The position numbers and the translations under genes were made by a program. A stretch of 64,000 nucleotides of DNA from Planctomycetota bacterium (GTDB taxonomy: Bacteria > Planctomycetota > UBA1135 > GCA-002686595), in the NCBI GenBank assembly GCA_020638835.1, contig JACKHV010000005.1:1-64000 (forward strand), written 5' to 3'. The notes beneath the pieces were generated by a model that was not told the DNA's origin, did no database searches, and was given only the letters and a program-made list of their open reading frames with translations. Shown here in pieces: positions 1-9,054 of the stretch. Numbering within the stretch: the first letter of the stretch is position 1; each line of letters begins with the position of its first letter.

Positions 1-40
1 CCGGCGCGCTTATTTTGGAAAAACGAACGCGGTACCGTAC
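1..40. repeat. Possible truncated arm of the long-palindrome family
   Basis: The first 40 bases resemble the right arm of the palindromes at 18540, 24261 and 34461. They hold TGGAAAAACGAAC followed by GCGGTACCGTAC, to compare with TGGAAACGAACCTGGTTCCGTA in two blocks of the 18.6-kb copy. The match is imperfect, with about three substitutions and a 2-nt insertion. The segment ends 4 nt from the gap stop codon, the same spacing seen between the 24.3-kb copy and its minus-strand neighbour. The other arm would lie outside the window, so palindromy cannot be tested. Confidence 0.3.
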
Positions 41-44
41 TTCT

Positions 45-1067
45 CTACTTGGCGGCGGGCTTCTTCAGCTTGCCGGCGTACTTGACCAGGTCGACGACGC
101 GGTTCGAGTAACCCCACTCGTTGTCGTACCAGCTGACGATCTTGACGGTGTTGCCGTCCATCACCATGGTCGCCAGCGAGTCGAAGATCGAACTGTGCGG
201 ATTGCCGACGATGTCCGACGAGACCAGCGGGTCCGTCGAGTACTCGAGGATGCCCTTGAGGTCGCCCTTCTTCGCCGCGGCCTGGAAGGCGGCGTTCAGT
301 TGGTCGAGCGTCACCTTCTTCTTGAGCTGCGCCACCAGGTCGACGACCGAGCCGTTCGGCACGGGGACGCGCATCGCGCAGCCGTCGAGCTTGCCGGCCA
401 GCTTGGGGAGGATCTTGCCGACCGCGCGGGCGGCACCAGTGGTTGTCGGAATGATGTTCGCGGCCGCGGCGCGCGCGCGGCGCAGGTCCGAGTGCGGCAG
501 GTCGAGGATGCGCTGGTCGTTCGTGTAGGCGTGGACCGTCGTCATCATGCCGTTGACGATGCCGAAGTGGTCCTCGAGCACCTTCGCCACGGGCGCGAGG
601 CAGTTCGTCGTGCAGCTCGCGTTCGAGATGATGCGGTCCGTCGCCTTGAGCGTCTTGTGGTTGACGCCCATCACGACCATCGCGTCGATCGCGTCCTTCG
701 GCGGCACGGTGAGGATCACTCGACCGGCGCCCGCGTCGAGGTGCTTCTGGCACTGCTCGCGCTTCGCGAAGATGCCGGTCGCTTCGATCACGAAGTCGAT
801 CTTGTTCTCGCCGTGCTTCAGGTTCGCGGGGTCGCGCTCGGCCGAGATCATGATCTTCTGGCCGTTGACGGTGATCGAATCCTTGCCGGCCTTCACGGTG
901 CCGTTGAAGCGGCCGTGGACGGTGTCGTACTTGAGCAGGTGCGCGAGGGTGGCGGGGTCGGTCAAGTCGTTGATGGCGACGACGTCGAGACCAGGCGTGT
1001 TCTGGATCACGCGGAACACGTTGCGACCGATCCGACCGAAGCCGTTGATGGCGATGCGAAGGCCCAT
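45..1067 (-). CDS. gap: Glyceraldehyde-3-phosphate dehydrogenase, type I
   Basis: This 340-residue cytosolic enzyme converts glyceraldehyde-3-phosphate, NAD and phosphate to 1,3-bisphosphoglycerate in glycolysis and gluconeogenesis. The N-terminal Rossmann motif is INGFGRIGR (residues 7-15). Asp34 follows Asn33 at the position that favours NAD. The catalytic cysteine is Cys152 in SNASCTTNC, and the C-terminal signature WYDNEWGYS is intact. Length is normal for the family. An AGGA ribosome-binding site lies about 12 nt before the ATG. The gene is divergent from tilS, and no pgk or tpi is adjacent, so it looks monocistronic. A possible palindrome arm lies just past its stop codon. Confidence 0.97.
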   Translation of the reverse strand: MGLRIAINGFGRIGRNVFRVIQNTPGLDVVAINDLTDPATLAHLLKYDTVHGRFNGTVKAGKDSITVNGQKIMISAERDPANLKHGENKIDFVIEATGIFAKREQCQKHLDAGAGRVILTVPPKDAIDAMVVMGVNHKTLKATDRIISNASCTTNCLAPVAKVLEDHFGIVNGMMTTVHAYTNDQRILDLPHSDLRRARAAAANIIPTTTGAARAVGKILPKLAGKLDGCAMRVPVPNGSVVDLVAQLKKKVTLDQLNAAFQAAAKKGDLKGILEYSTDPLVSSDIVGNPHSSIFDSLATMVMDGNTVKIVSWYDNEWGYSNRVVDLVKYAGKLKKPAAK

Positions 1068-1369
1068 GGATTTCGGGTTCCTGAAGGGTGTGTGGTGTGT
1101 GCCGGAGGCGGTTCCGGGAAGCGTCCCGAAGGAGGGGCGCGGCGGACCTCGGCGGCTGCCGCGGACCGGCGCCCGCGCGTGCGCGGCGGCCTAAGAATTC
1201 GAATTGCGCGGGCTTCCCCGGGGGGCTTCGGAAGAGGCTCCGGCGGGAGGAATCCGGCGGATTCGAGCGAAGAGAGTATCGGGACCGACCGATGGGATCA
1301 ACGGAGCCCCCGGGGTTCCCCCCACGTCGTAGAGTGGGCGCCGCGGGCGCCGCTCCCGCCTGGAAACCG
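1068..1369. other. Divergent intergenic region between gap and tilS
   Basis: There is no credible gene in these 302 nt. The only AT-rich island is at 1193-1208, around an EcoRI-like GAATTCGAATT block, and it is the best place for a core promoter, but I could not fit a convincing -35/-10 pair. A small inverted repeat (CGGGA, 4-nt loop, TCCCG) lies in the gap leader near 1115-1130. Confidence 0.5.
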
Positions 1370-2917
1370 ATGGACGCCGCAAGACTCGTACTGGACGCCA
1401 CCGCGCGCTGGAACCGCCTCGAGCGGCGCGTCGGCTTGCTGCCGTCCGAACCGCTCGTGATCGCCCTCTCCGGCGGCGCGGACAGCGTCCTGCTGCTGGC
1501 GCTCGCGGCGTTGTCCGAGCCCCGCGCGCGCCTCCACGCGGTCCACGTCGAGCACGGCCTGCGCGGCTCCGAGTCGGCGGCCGACGCCGAATTCTGCGCG
1601 CGCCTGTGCCTCGCGCTGGGCGTGCCGCTCGCGCGCCCCCTCGCGCACGTCGACCCGGACCTGCCCGACCTCGAAGCCCGCGCCCGCCGCGCGCGCTACG
1701 CCGCCCTGGCCGCCGAGGCGCGCCGCGTCGGCGCCCGCGCCGTGGCGACCGGCCACCACGCCGACGACGCGCTCGAGACGCTGCTGATGCGCTGGATGCG
1801 CGGCACCGAGCTGGCCGGCCTCGCCGGGCTCAAGCCCCGTGCGCCGCTGCCCGGCGACGACGAGCTGGTCGTCGTGCGTCCACTGATCGACTGGCGCCGC
1901 GAGGAGGTCCGCGAGCTTCTGCGCGCCGCCGGCATCGCCTGGCGCGAGGACAGCTCGAACGCGGACCCGCGCTTCACGCGCAACCGCGTGCGCAACGCGC
2001 TCCTGCCGCTGCTCTCCGAACACTGCGGCCCCGACGGCATCGCGAACCTGCGCGCCTTCGCCGAGTCGGTCGAGTCCTTCGAGACGCGGCTGGCGCGCTC
2101 GACGGCCGCGCTGCACTGGGACCCGCCGACCTTCGCCGCGGCGCGCCGCGGCCGCGAGGACGCGCACGTCGGCGGATCGCTCCCCCGCCGCGAGCTGGCG
2201 CGACTCGCCCCGGCGCTGCGCCGGCGCGCGCTCTGGCGGCTGCTCACCGAAGGCACGGGTTCGGCTCCCCCGCCGCGCGCGCTCGACTCCGCGCTCGACG
2301 ACCTCGCCAGCGGCCGCTGCCGACGGCACGGACTCGCCGGCGGCTGGAGGCTCCAGCTGCGCTCGGACAAGCTGCACCTGACGCCGCCGCCCGCCCAGCT
2401 CGACCACGGTCACGCGGCGGAGTCCGCCGAACAGCTGCGCTTTCCGTACGGCGACGGCGCGGTCGACACGCTGCCGCTCCAGGTCCCCGGACACGTCGTG
2501 CTCGAGGACGGCCGCGCGATCTCGGCCGAGCTCGCGTCGCCCTCGCCCAGCGCACCGGTGCCGCGCGAGTGTACGGTCGTCGAGCTCGACGCCGAACTCG
2601 CGTCCGGACCGCTGTCGGTGCGCTTCGCGCGCGCCGGCGACCGCTTCCACGCGCTCGGCGCGCCGGGCCCCCGCAGGCTCGGACGCTTCCTGCGCGACGC
2701 CGGCGTGCCCCGCGAGGAGCGCGGACGGATCCCGCTGGTGTTCAGCGGCAAAGAGCTGATCTGGGTCGCCGGGGTGCGGCCCGCCGAGTCGGTGCGCGTC
2801 GGACCGCGCACGCGCTCGAGGCTGCGGCTGGAGCTCTCTGGCGCCGCCGAGGAAGTCGGGCGCGAGGTCTCGACGGCGAGCGCCGGCGGGCTCTTCCGGG
2901 ACGTTCCCGCTCGGTGA
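1370..2917 (+). CDS. tilS: tRNA(Ile)-lysidine synthase TilS
   Basis: TilS uses ATP and lysine to convert cytidine 34 of the CAU-anticodon tRNA-Ile to lysidine, switching both its codon and its aminoacylation identity. The N-type PP-loop SGGADS is at residues 34-39, followed by the family blocks HVEHGLRG, ATGHHADD and RNRVRN. The remaining 250 residues form the less conserved C-terminal tRNA-binding part. At 515 residues it is longer than many homologues. The reading frame is open upstream to 1088, but the first 90 codons of that extension look non-coding, so I place the start at the ATG at 1370. It leads a plus-strand run of five genes. Confidence 0.93.
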   Translation: MDAARLVLDATARWNRLERRVGLLPSEPLVIALSGGADSVLLLALAALSEPRARLHAVHVEHGLRGSESAADAEFCARLCLALGVPLARPLAHVDPDLPDLEARARRARYAALAAEARRVGARAVATGHHADDALETLLMRWMRGTELAGLAGLKPRAPLPGDDELVVVRPLIDWRREEVRELLRAAGIAWREDSSNADPRFTRNRVRNALLPLLSEHCGPDGIANLRAFAESVESFETRLARSTAALHWDPPTFAAARRGREDAHVGGSLPRRELARLAPALRRRALWRLLTEGTGSAPPPRALDSALDDLASGRCRRHGLAGGWRLQLRSDKLHLTPPPAQLDHGHAAESAEQLRFPYGDGAVDTLPLQVPGHVVLEDGRAISAELASPSPSAPVPRECTVVELDAELASGPLSVRFARAGDRFHALGAPGPRRLGRFLRDAGVPREERGRIPLVFSGKELIWVAGVRPAESVRVGPRTRSRLRLELSGAAEEVGREVSTASAGGLFRDVPAR

Positions 2918-2970
2918 CTCGGGGGCCGGTTCCGGGTACGCTCTGCGTCCCAAAAAGCTCCCTGCTCGCC

Positions 2971-3729
2971 GTGCCCGAACTCCTCTCCTCCACCGCCGAC
3001 ACCGTGTCCCGCGACCTCGAATCGTCCTGGCGCGACGTGCGCGCCCGACTCGACGCCGCCTGCGCCGCGGCCGGCCGCGCGACGGACGAGGTCCGGCTGC
3101 TGCCGGTCTCGAAGTCGGTCGACGTCGACGCGGCGCTCGCGCTCCACGCCCTCGGCGCGCGCGAGTTCGGCGAGAACCGCGTCGACGAGCTCGAGCGCAA
3201 GGCGGCGCGCTTCGCGGCACTCGGCCGGGAAGCGCGCTGGCACTTCATCGGCAACCTGCAGCGCAACAAGGCGCGGCGCGTCGTGCTCGCGGCGGACGTG
3301 ATCCACTCGGTGTCGACCCCGAAGCTGCTGGAGGCGCTCGCGCGCGTCGCCGCGGAGGAAGGGCGCCGTCCCGAGATCTACCTCGAGGTGCACCTCTCCG
3401 GCGAGGACGAGAAGCAAGGCTTCGCGGAGGACGAGCTGCGCGACGCCGTCGCCCTCGCCGGCGCGTCGCATGAGTTGCGTTTGCTCGGGCTGATGACCAT
3501 GGCGCCGCGCCCCGAGCCCGACGACGTCGAAGGACGCGCCGCGCGCCGCACCTTCGAGCGCTGCGCGGAACTCGCGCGCGAGCTCGCCACGGAGCAGCCG
3601 GGGTCTTTCGAGGGCGGCGTCGCGCAGCTCTCGATGGGCATGACCGGCGACCTCGAACAGGCTGTCGCCGCGGGCTCGACCTGCGTGCGCGTCGGCAGCG
3701 CCATCTTCGCCGCCGGAGGTGACGCGTGA
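2971..3729 (+). CDS. YggS/PROSC-type pyridoxal phosphate homeostasis protein
   Basis: This PLP-binding single-domain TIM-barrel protein belongs to the alanine racemase N-terminal fold and helps buffer free PLP and amino-acid pools; it has no established enzymatic activity. The Schiff-base lysine is in LLPVSKSV. Family blocks FGENRVDE, HFIGNLQRNK, LMTMAP and LSMGMTGDLEQAV are all present. The GTG at 2971 gives 252 residues, close to the usual 230-240. A second GTG at 3004 is possible. Its TGA overlaps the GTG of the following kinase gene (GTGA), so the two are probably translationally coupled. Confidence 0.92.
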   Translation: MPELLSSTADTVSRDLESSWRDVRARLDAACAAAGRATDEVRLLPVSKSVDVDAALALHALGAREFGENRVDELERKAARFAALGREARWHFIGNLQRNKARRVVLAADVIHSVSTPKLLEALARVAAEEGRRPEIYLEVHLSGEDEKQGFAEDELRDAVALAGASHELRLLGLMTMAPRPEPDDVEGRAARRTFERCAELARELATEQPGSFEGGVAQLSMGMTGDLEQAVAAGSTCVRVGSAIFAAGGDA

Positions 3730-6560
3730 GCGCGGACGCGAAGGCGATCTGGCTCGAGCCGCTCGGCGGTTCCGGCGAACCGGTCGAGCTGCCTTCCTCG
3801 GGCGTGCTCGTGATCGGAAGCTCGTCGTCGAAGGCGGGCTTCGTGCTCGAAGGGCAAGGCGTGGCGGACGTGCACTGCGCGGTCGGACGCACGAAGGACG
3901 GCAGCTACGCGCTGAAGGACCTCGGCTCCGAGTTCGGCACGCTGCTGAACGGCAAGCCGGTCAAGAGCGGGCGCATCTCGGACGGCGACCAGATCGCGAT
4001 CGGTTCGCGGCGCTTGCGCGTGCGCGAAGCCGACGCGAAGCCCGCACAGGCGCCGCCGCCCGCGCGCGCGTCGAAGCCCGCCGAAGAACTGCCCACGGTG
4101 CCCGGCTACCGCCTCGTGCGCCGCCTCGGCCGCGGCGCGATGGGCGAGGTCTTCCTCGCGGTGCAGCAGAGCCTCGACCGCCAGGTCGCGCTCAAGCTGC
4201 TCGACAAGGCGCTCGCCGACAACAGCGACTTCGTCCGGCGCTTCCAGGCCGAAGCCCGCGCCGCCGCCGCGCTCCACCACTCGAACGTGGTGACCGTCTT
4301 CGACGTCGGCACGACGAAGCACTCGCACTACCTGTCCATGGAGTACATGGACGACGGTTCGCTCGAGGACCGCTTGAAGCGCGACGGACGCATCTCGTCC
4401 TCCGAAGTGCTGCGCGTACTGCAGGACGCCGCGAGCGGCCTGGTCTACGCGGAGTCGCGCGGCATCGTGCACCGCGACATCAAGCCCGACAACTTGATGC
4501 GCAACCACCAGGGCACGACGAAGATCGCCGACCTCGGTCTCGCGGCGAACGTCGAAGCCGAGGGCGAGGACGTCGGCACGGAAGGCCGCAAGATCTTCGG
4601 CACGCCGCACTTCATCTCGCCGGAACAAGTGCGTGGCGAGCGCGCGGACTGTCGCTCGGACCTCTACTCGCTCGGCGCGACGGCGTACCGCCTGTTGAGC
4701 GGAGAGACGCCCTACGAAGGCAACAGCACGCGCGAGATCCTGCGCGCGAAGCTGAAGGGCGATCCCGTCCCGATCACCGAACGCGCGCCCGGCGTCGATC
4801 CCGGCGTGGCGGCGATCGTCACGCGCTTGATGCAGCGCGAACCCGGCGACCGCTTCCCGTCCGCGTCCGCGTTGTTGGCGGAAGTCGAGCGCCAGCGCGC
4901 CGCGAGCGCGCAGACCGCCGTCGTCCCGCCTCGCTCGGGCGGCGTGCCGAAGCTCGTCCTGATCGTCGCGGCCGTCGTCGTGGTCGGCGTGGTCGGCTAC
5001 TTCGCGACGCGCGGCGGCGACGAGCCGGTCGAACCCGATCCGGGCCCGGGACCGGTCGTGATCGACGACGGCACGGACGGCGTCGATCCGACGGACGGCT
5101 CCGCGACGAACACGAACGAACAGAACAAGGCGGCGAACGGAACGGCGACGCAGACACCCGGCGACGACGCGGCGGAGCGCCTCTTCGAGGTCGAGGCCGA
5201 GAACGCGCTGCTGCGCCTCGACTCGGAGACGCTGACGCGCGAAGAACGCCGTGACAGGCTGCGCGAGCTCGCGACGCGCTACGCCGGCACGAGCGCCGCG
5301 ACGACCGCGCTGGACCGCGCCGAAGGCATCGAGTCCGAGATCCTGCTCTCGCAGCGCGAGTCCGCCGAGGAAGACCGCCTGGTCTCGGGCAAGCTCGCCG
5401 AGCTGCGCACCGCCGCGCGCCTCGAAGTCCGTCCGCTGCGCGCCGTCGACGCCTTGCGCGCGATGGCACAGGTCTCCGACCAGGAAGCGCTGAAGCAGTA
5501 CGCGTCCTTCGTCGCCGGGCGCGCGGCGCTCGAGCGCGAGGTCTACCAGCTCGCGATCGACGACCTCGAAGCGGACCTACGCGCCGCGGACACGGCGCAA
5601 GCGCAAGGCGACTTCGCCGCCGTCAACTCGAAGCTCACCGCGGCGCTCGCGCGCACGGACCTGCCCGAGTTCCCCGAGGGCGAAGCGCTGACGCCGGGCG
5701 CGCAGCGCATCCTCGACCTGCGCGACATCATCCGTGAACGGCTCGGTGAGCTCGAAGGCGAGCGCGAGCAGTACATCACGGAACAACTGCGCCAGGACGC
5801 TTCGGCGCTCGCGACGACGCTGGCCGGCCCGGACGGCGTCGAGGCCGACCTGCGGCGCTTCGACTTCGCAGCGGCGAACGCCAAGCTCTCCACGCTGCAG
5901 CAGAGCGTGGGCAGCGACGAAGCGCGCGACTGGCTGACCGACCTCTCCACCGACGTCGCCGACGCGGGACGCGCCTTCGGCGTGCTTCAGGCGAACTGGT
6001 CCGACTGGAAGCGCAAGACCGTGCCCGATCCGCGCGAGCGCCGCACCACGAACCGCGAGGCGGTCGGCGTCGCTCCCGAAGGCCTGCGCCTGCAGGTCGA
6101 CGGCGAAGTGCAGGTCGCGCCCTGGTCCGCCTACGCCGGAAACACCGACGCGCTCGCGACCCTGTTCCGCGAGCGTCTGTCGCGCGACTACTCGACCGAC
6201 GAACGGCGCGCGATCGCCGCCTTGCTGACGCTCTCGGCCGTGATCGAGAACGTGATCACCGCCGAGGAGATGTTCATCGCCGGGCGCAACGCGAAGCTCT
6301 CCGAGCGCGAGTCCGATCGCATGCTCGCGGCCTTCGAGTCGGCCGACCCCTGGCTCGACGATGCGACGCAGCGCGAGCGCTGGACGCGCGAGCGCAAGGC
6401 GGCGCAGGACCTGGTCGCCGGCCTGCTGGCGGCTTCGCAAGAACGCTGGACGGACGCCGTCGTGCTGCTCGAGCGACTCTCGCACGAGTCGTCCGGTTCC
6501 CTGCTCGTGCGCTTGTTCAGCGACGGCACGGCCCTCGCGCCGCCGCCCAAGAAGGACTGA
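3726..6560 (+). CDS. FHA-domain membrane Ser/Thr protein kinase
   Basis: This 944-residue Hanks-type kinase has an N-terminal forkhead-associated domain (about 24-100, with a GS...VSxxHC-like block and FGTLLNG), a linker, and a kinase domain (about 128-390). The glycine loop is GRGAMGEV, the ATP-anchoring lysine is Lys157 in VALK, and the catalytic loop is HRDIKPDN (249-256). The magnesium loop reads DLG rather than DFG, and GTPHFISPE closes the activation segment. One transmembrane helix (about 409-427) follows. The last 500 residues are acidic, helix-rich and presumably outside the cytoplasmic membrane; I recognise no domain there. An FHA domain upstream of the kinase suggests binding to its own or a partner's phosphothreonine. 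Confidence 0.92.
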   Translation: MSADAKAIWLEPLGGSGEPVELPSSGVLVIGSSSSKAGFVLEGQGVADVHCAVGRTKDGSYALKDLGSEFGTLLNGKPVKSGRISDGDQIAIGSRRLRVREADAKPAQAPPPARASKPAEELPTVPGYRLVRRLGRGAMGEVFLAVQQSLDRQVALKLLDKALADNSDFVRRFQAEARAAAALHHSNVVTVFDVGTTKHSHYLSMEYMDDGSLEDRLKRDGRISSSEVLRVLQDAASGLVYAESRGIVHRDIKPDNLMRNHQGTTKIADLGLAANVEAEGEDVGTEGRKIFGTPHFISPEQVRGERADCRSDLYSLGATAYRLLSGETPYEGNSTREILRAKLKGDPVPITERAPGVDPGVAAIVTRLMQREPGDRFPSASALLAEVERQRAASAQTAVVPPRSGGVPKLVLIVAAVVVVGVVGYFATRGGDEPVEPDPGPGPVVIDDGTDGVDPTDGSATNTNEQNKAANGTATQTPGDDAAERLFEVEAENALLRLDSETLTREERRDRLRELATRYAGTSAATTALDRAEGIESEILLSQRESAEEDRLVSGKLAELRTAARLEVRPLRAVDALRAMAQVSDQEALKQYASFVAGRAALEREVYQLAIDDLEADLRAADTAQAQGDFAAVNSKLTAALARTDLPEFPEGEALTPGAQRILDLRDIIRERLGELEGEREQYITEQLRQDASALATTLAGPDGVEADLRRFDFAAANAKLSTLQQSVGSDEARDWLTDLSTDVADAGRAFGVLQANWSDWKRKTVPDPRERRTTNREAVGVAPEGLRLQVDGEVQVAPWSAYAGNTDALATLFRERLSRDYSTDERRAIAALLTLSAVIENVITAEEMFIAGRNAKLSERESDRMLAAFESADPWLDDATQRERWTRERKAAQDLVAGLLAASQERWTDAVVLLERLSHESSGSLLVRLFSDGTALAPPPKKD

Positions 6561-6562
6561 CG

Positions 6563-7426
6563 ATGTGCCCCCAGCTCGACGACGCGGTCTACGCCGCCAG
6601 CAAGGAACTCCGCGGACGCGGCGCTCCGGATCCGGACGTGCTCTTCCTGCTCGCGACGGGCGGGCGCGTCCCTCCCGGTGCCGGTGAGATCGCTTGGCGC
6701 TTGCCGCTCTCTTCGGTCTCCGGCGTGCCGAGCCCGTGGCGCGGCAAGGAACTGTTCGCGTCGGAAGCGCACGGTGCGACCTTCTGGACGATCGTCGACG
6801 CACCGGGCGACGAGGAGACCGGCAACGCGCTCGAGGCGAACGCGCCGGCGTGGACGCCCGGCTTCCCGGTCTGGCTCGCCGCCTGTTCGGGTGCGAGCCT
6901 GGCGGTGCACGCCGGTGCGGGATTCAGCCTCGACGCGGAGGGCGACGCGCGCGTCGGAACGCTCTCGCTGACCTCGGACCACATCAACTTCTCGGGTCGC
7001 ACGCCGCTGCTCGGGCTCGGTCAGTCGCGGCTCGGCTCGATCTTCCCCGACCAGACGCACCTGCACCACGAGTCGCTGCGCCGCCGCGCGCAGGAACTCG
7101 CCGACGAGCGCGGCATCCCGACGAGCGAAGCCGTCGTCGGCTGCGCGCTCGCGCCGTCGCAGCTGACGCCCGCCGAGCGCACGTGGTTCGCGCGCGCCGG
7201 TGCGCAGATCGGCGCCTTCGGGCTCGCGGATCCCTTGATCGCGATGGCGCACGCGGGGCTTTCGTGCCTGTCGATCGTCGCGGTGCTCGAGGGCTCGACG
7301 CGCATGGACCTGCGCACGCAGATCGCCGCCGCGGACCGACTCGCGCCGGCTCTCGACGACCTGCTCGGCGCCCTCGTCCCCGACCTCGCTCGAACGGCCT
7401 TCGAGCTGCGCGAAGAGACGGCCTGA
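6563..7426 (+). CDS. Divergent purine nucleoside phosphorylase-like protein
   Basis: The 287-residue protein follows the trimeric (type II) PNP layout. The best block is SDHINFSGRTPL, matching the family TDHINLxGxNPL. Next come APSQLTPAE, where active enzymes have GPSYETPAE, and DPLIAMAHAGL, where they have PEVIVARHAGL. The N-terminal GSGLG phosphate loop and the GRxHxYEGY segment are not recognisable, and the GMST motif that helps hold the purine reads GAFG. The fold is therefore likely retained while phosphate and base contacts are changed, so catalysis is doubtful. It starts 2 nt after the kinase stop and ends 2 nt before purN, so it belongs to that operon. Confidence 0.65.
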   Translation: MCPQLDDAVYAASKELRGRGAPDPDVLFLLATGGRVPPGAGEIAWRLPLSSVSGVPSPWRGKELFASEAHGATFWTIVDAPGDEETGNALEANAPAWTPGFPVWLAACSGASLAVHAGAGFSLDAEGDARVGTLSLTSDHINFSGRTPLLGLGQSRLGSIFPDQTHLHHESLRRRAQELADERGIPTSEAVVGCALAPSQLTPAERTWFARAGAQIGAFGLADPLIAMAHAGLSCLSIVAVLEGSTRMDLRTQIAAADRLAPALDDLLGALVPDLARTAFELREETA

Positions 7427-7428
7427 CC

Positions 7429-8028
7429 GTGACCGCGACAGCTCCTCTCCAGCTCGCGGTGCTCGTCTCGGGCGGCGGGCGTTCGCTCGAGAACCTCGCC
7501 GAGGAGATCGCGAGCGGTTCGCTCGACGCGCGCGTCGCGCTGGTCGTTGCGAACAAGGCGGGCATCGGCGCGCTCGAGCGCTGTGAACGCCTGGGCATCC
7601 CCGCGCTCGTCGTCGACGCCGAGCGCGCGCTCGTCCCGACGGACTTCTCGGCCGCCGTGTTCGGCGCCGTCGAGGACGCGGGCTGCGAGCTGGTCGTGCT
7701 CGCCGGCTTCCTGCGCTTCCTCCCGATCCCCGAGCGCTGGATCGGACGCGTGATCAACATGCACCCCTCGCTGCTGCCCGCCTTCGGCGGCAAGGGCTTC
7801 TACGGCGATCGCGTGCACGCCGCCGTGCTCGAGCGCGGCGTGCAGTTCACCGGTTGCACCGTGCACTACGTCGACAACGAGTACGACCACGGCCCGATCC
7901 TGCTGCAGCGCTGCATCGCCGTCTCTCCCGAGGACGACGTGCACTCGCTCGCCGCGCGCGTCTTCGAGGAGGAGAAACTGGCCCTCCCCGAAGCGATCCG
8001 CCGCCACGCGGCGCGCGCGCGCAACTAG
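7429..8028 (+). CDS. purN: Phosphoribosylglycinamide formyltransferase PurN
   Basis: PurN transfers the formyl group of 10-formyltetrahydrofolate to GAR in the third step of purine synthesis. The N-terminal loop is VLVSGGGRSL, and the catalytic block NMHPSLLPAFGGKG carries the conserved Asn and His. The segment TVHYVDNEYDHGP supplies the catalytic Asp. At 199 residues, length is normal. It starts with GTG 2 nt after the preceding gene. Its stop overlaps the stop of the convergent lipoprotein gene by 4 nt, leaving no room for a conventional terminator. Confidence 0.93.
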   Translation: MTATAPLQLAVLVSGGGRSLENLAEEIASGSLDARVALVVANKAGIGALERCERLGIPALVVDAERALVPTDFSAAVFGAVEDAGCELVVLAGFLRFLPIPERWIGRVINMHPSLLPAFGGKGFYGDRVHAAVLERGVQFTGCTVHYVDNEYDHGPILLQRCIAVSPEDDVHSLAARVFEEEKLALPEAIRRHAARARN

Positions 8029-8426
8029 CGCGTTCGCACCAGCGGGTAGGACGCGCCCTCGACCTGAAACTCGAGCCGATCCTCACCGATCCGCGCGCTC
8101 GCGTCGACGAGGCTGAGTTCCATGTCGTCGGACTCACTGACCACCTCGAAGCGCACCCGGTCCCCGACCGTGAACCACTCGCCGTTCGAGGAACCATTCC
8201 CGATCACGCCTGTGCACTCGAAGCTCGAGATGTACAGGATCACGAGGCACTCGTACGTCCCGTCCTCCTCCAGCGCCAACAAGAACGGCCCAGCCCCCCC
8301 GGCGGCCTGATACTCCCCCGCCAACTCCGGCCGCAACTCGCCCGACACAACCTGCGGCGCCGCCCGACACCCCCAGAGCCCCGCGACCGCGAACACCACC
8401 CCCTTCCAAGGCACGATTCGTCCCAT
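8025..8426 (-). CDS. Small predicted lipoprotein, unknown function
   Basis: I do not recognise the family. The 133-residue product starts MGRIVPWKGVVFAVAGLWGC, a short signal peptide ending in a lipobox-like LWGC, so it is probably lipid-anchored and exported. The mature part is rich in alternating hydrophobic residues and glycine, as expected for a small beta-sandwich or lipocalin-like fold, and has two further cysteines (YECLV and FECTG) that could pair. The frame is open further upstream, but that extension is Arg/Ser-rich and looks non-coding, so I start at 8426. Confidence 0.6.
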   Translation of the reverse strand: MGRIVPWKGVVFAVAGLWGCRAAPQVVSGELRPELAGEYQAAGGAGPFLLALEEDGTYECLVILYISSFECTGVIGNGSSNGEWFTVGDRVRFEVVSESDDMELSLVDASARIGEDRLEFQVEGASYPLVRTR

Positions 8427-9054
8427 ACCAAGCAGTCTCACTCCAACACCCGGCAGCAAGCAACCCTCCGATCGTCTCCTCGCCCTGCCGCCGGAAGAGC
8501 CGGTCGCGGCGAGGCAACTCGCGCGCTCTCCAGAGGCTCTGCTCGACTTCACCGACGGCTGGAGCCGCAGGCGAGGTCGAGCACGGAGCTCACGCGAAGG
8601 CGCGAAGGGGCTCTGCAGCCGAGGACGCGCAAGCAACCTGACCCCCCGGGGCAGCTCACGCGAAAGCCGAAAGACCGGGCTCCAGCCGCAGGCGAGTTCG
8701 AGCCGAGAGCGGAGATCCTAGGGCGGCCGGCTTGGCGCGCCGGAGGCAGCTGACCATCCGACGGCTTCGCGGCCTGCGGCCGCGAACTGCCCGCAACTCT
8801 CTCGGCCGAAGGCCGGCCGGGAGTTCTCTTCGGGAGGCAAACGGTCGACTCCTCCTCGGATCCCTCGGCCGCGCGGAGTCGTGGTTCGTTCTTCTTCGCG
8901 CCTTCTCGCGAGCAGCCCGGGGGCGGCAGGTTGCTTGTGCATCGCCTGCCGCAGGCCCCCTTTCGCGACCTTCGCGAGAAACTCCGGTTCGATCGCGCGA
9001 GCGGTTGTAGCTCCCCGCGCGGGCACCTCTCACCGCAGAACCCGCTCGGGCGAC
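8427..9054. repeat. Repeat-rich non-coding block
   Basis: These 628 nt hold no convincing gene. There are imperfect direct repeats: CCGCAGGCGAG followed by TCGAGC recurs near 8565 and 8687, and a GAGCTCACGCGAA-like block recurs near 8587 and 8652. There are also local palindromes, including CGCGGCC-TGC-GGCCGCG near 8767 and GGCCGAAGGCC near 8803. Open frames across it are Arg/Ser-rich in every frame, as expected from GC-rich non-coding DNA. The composition differs from neighbouring genes and suggests a decayed or dispersed repeat. It separates the lipoprotein gene from mrfB. Confidence 0.5.
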
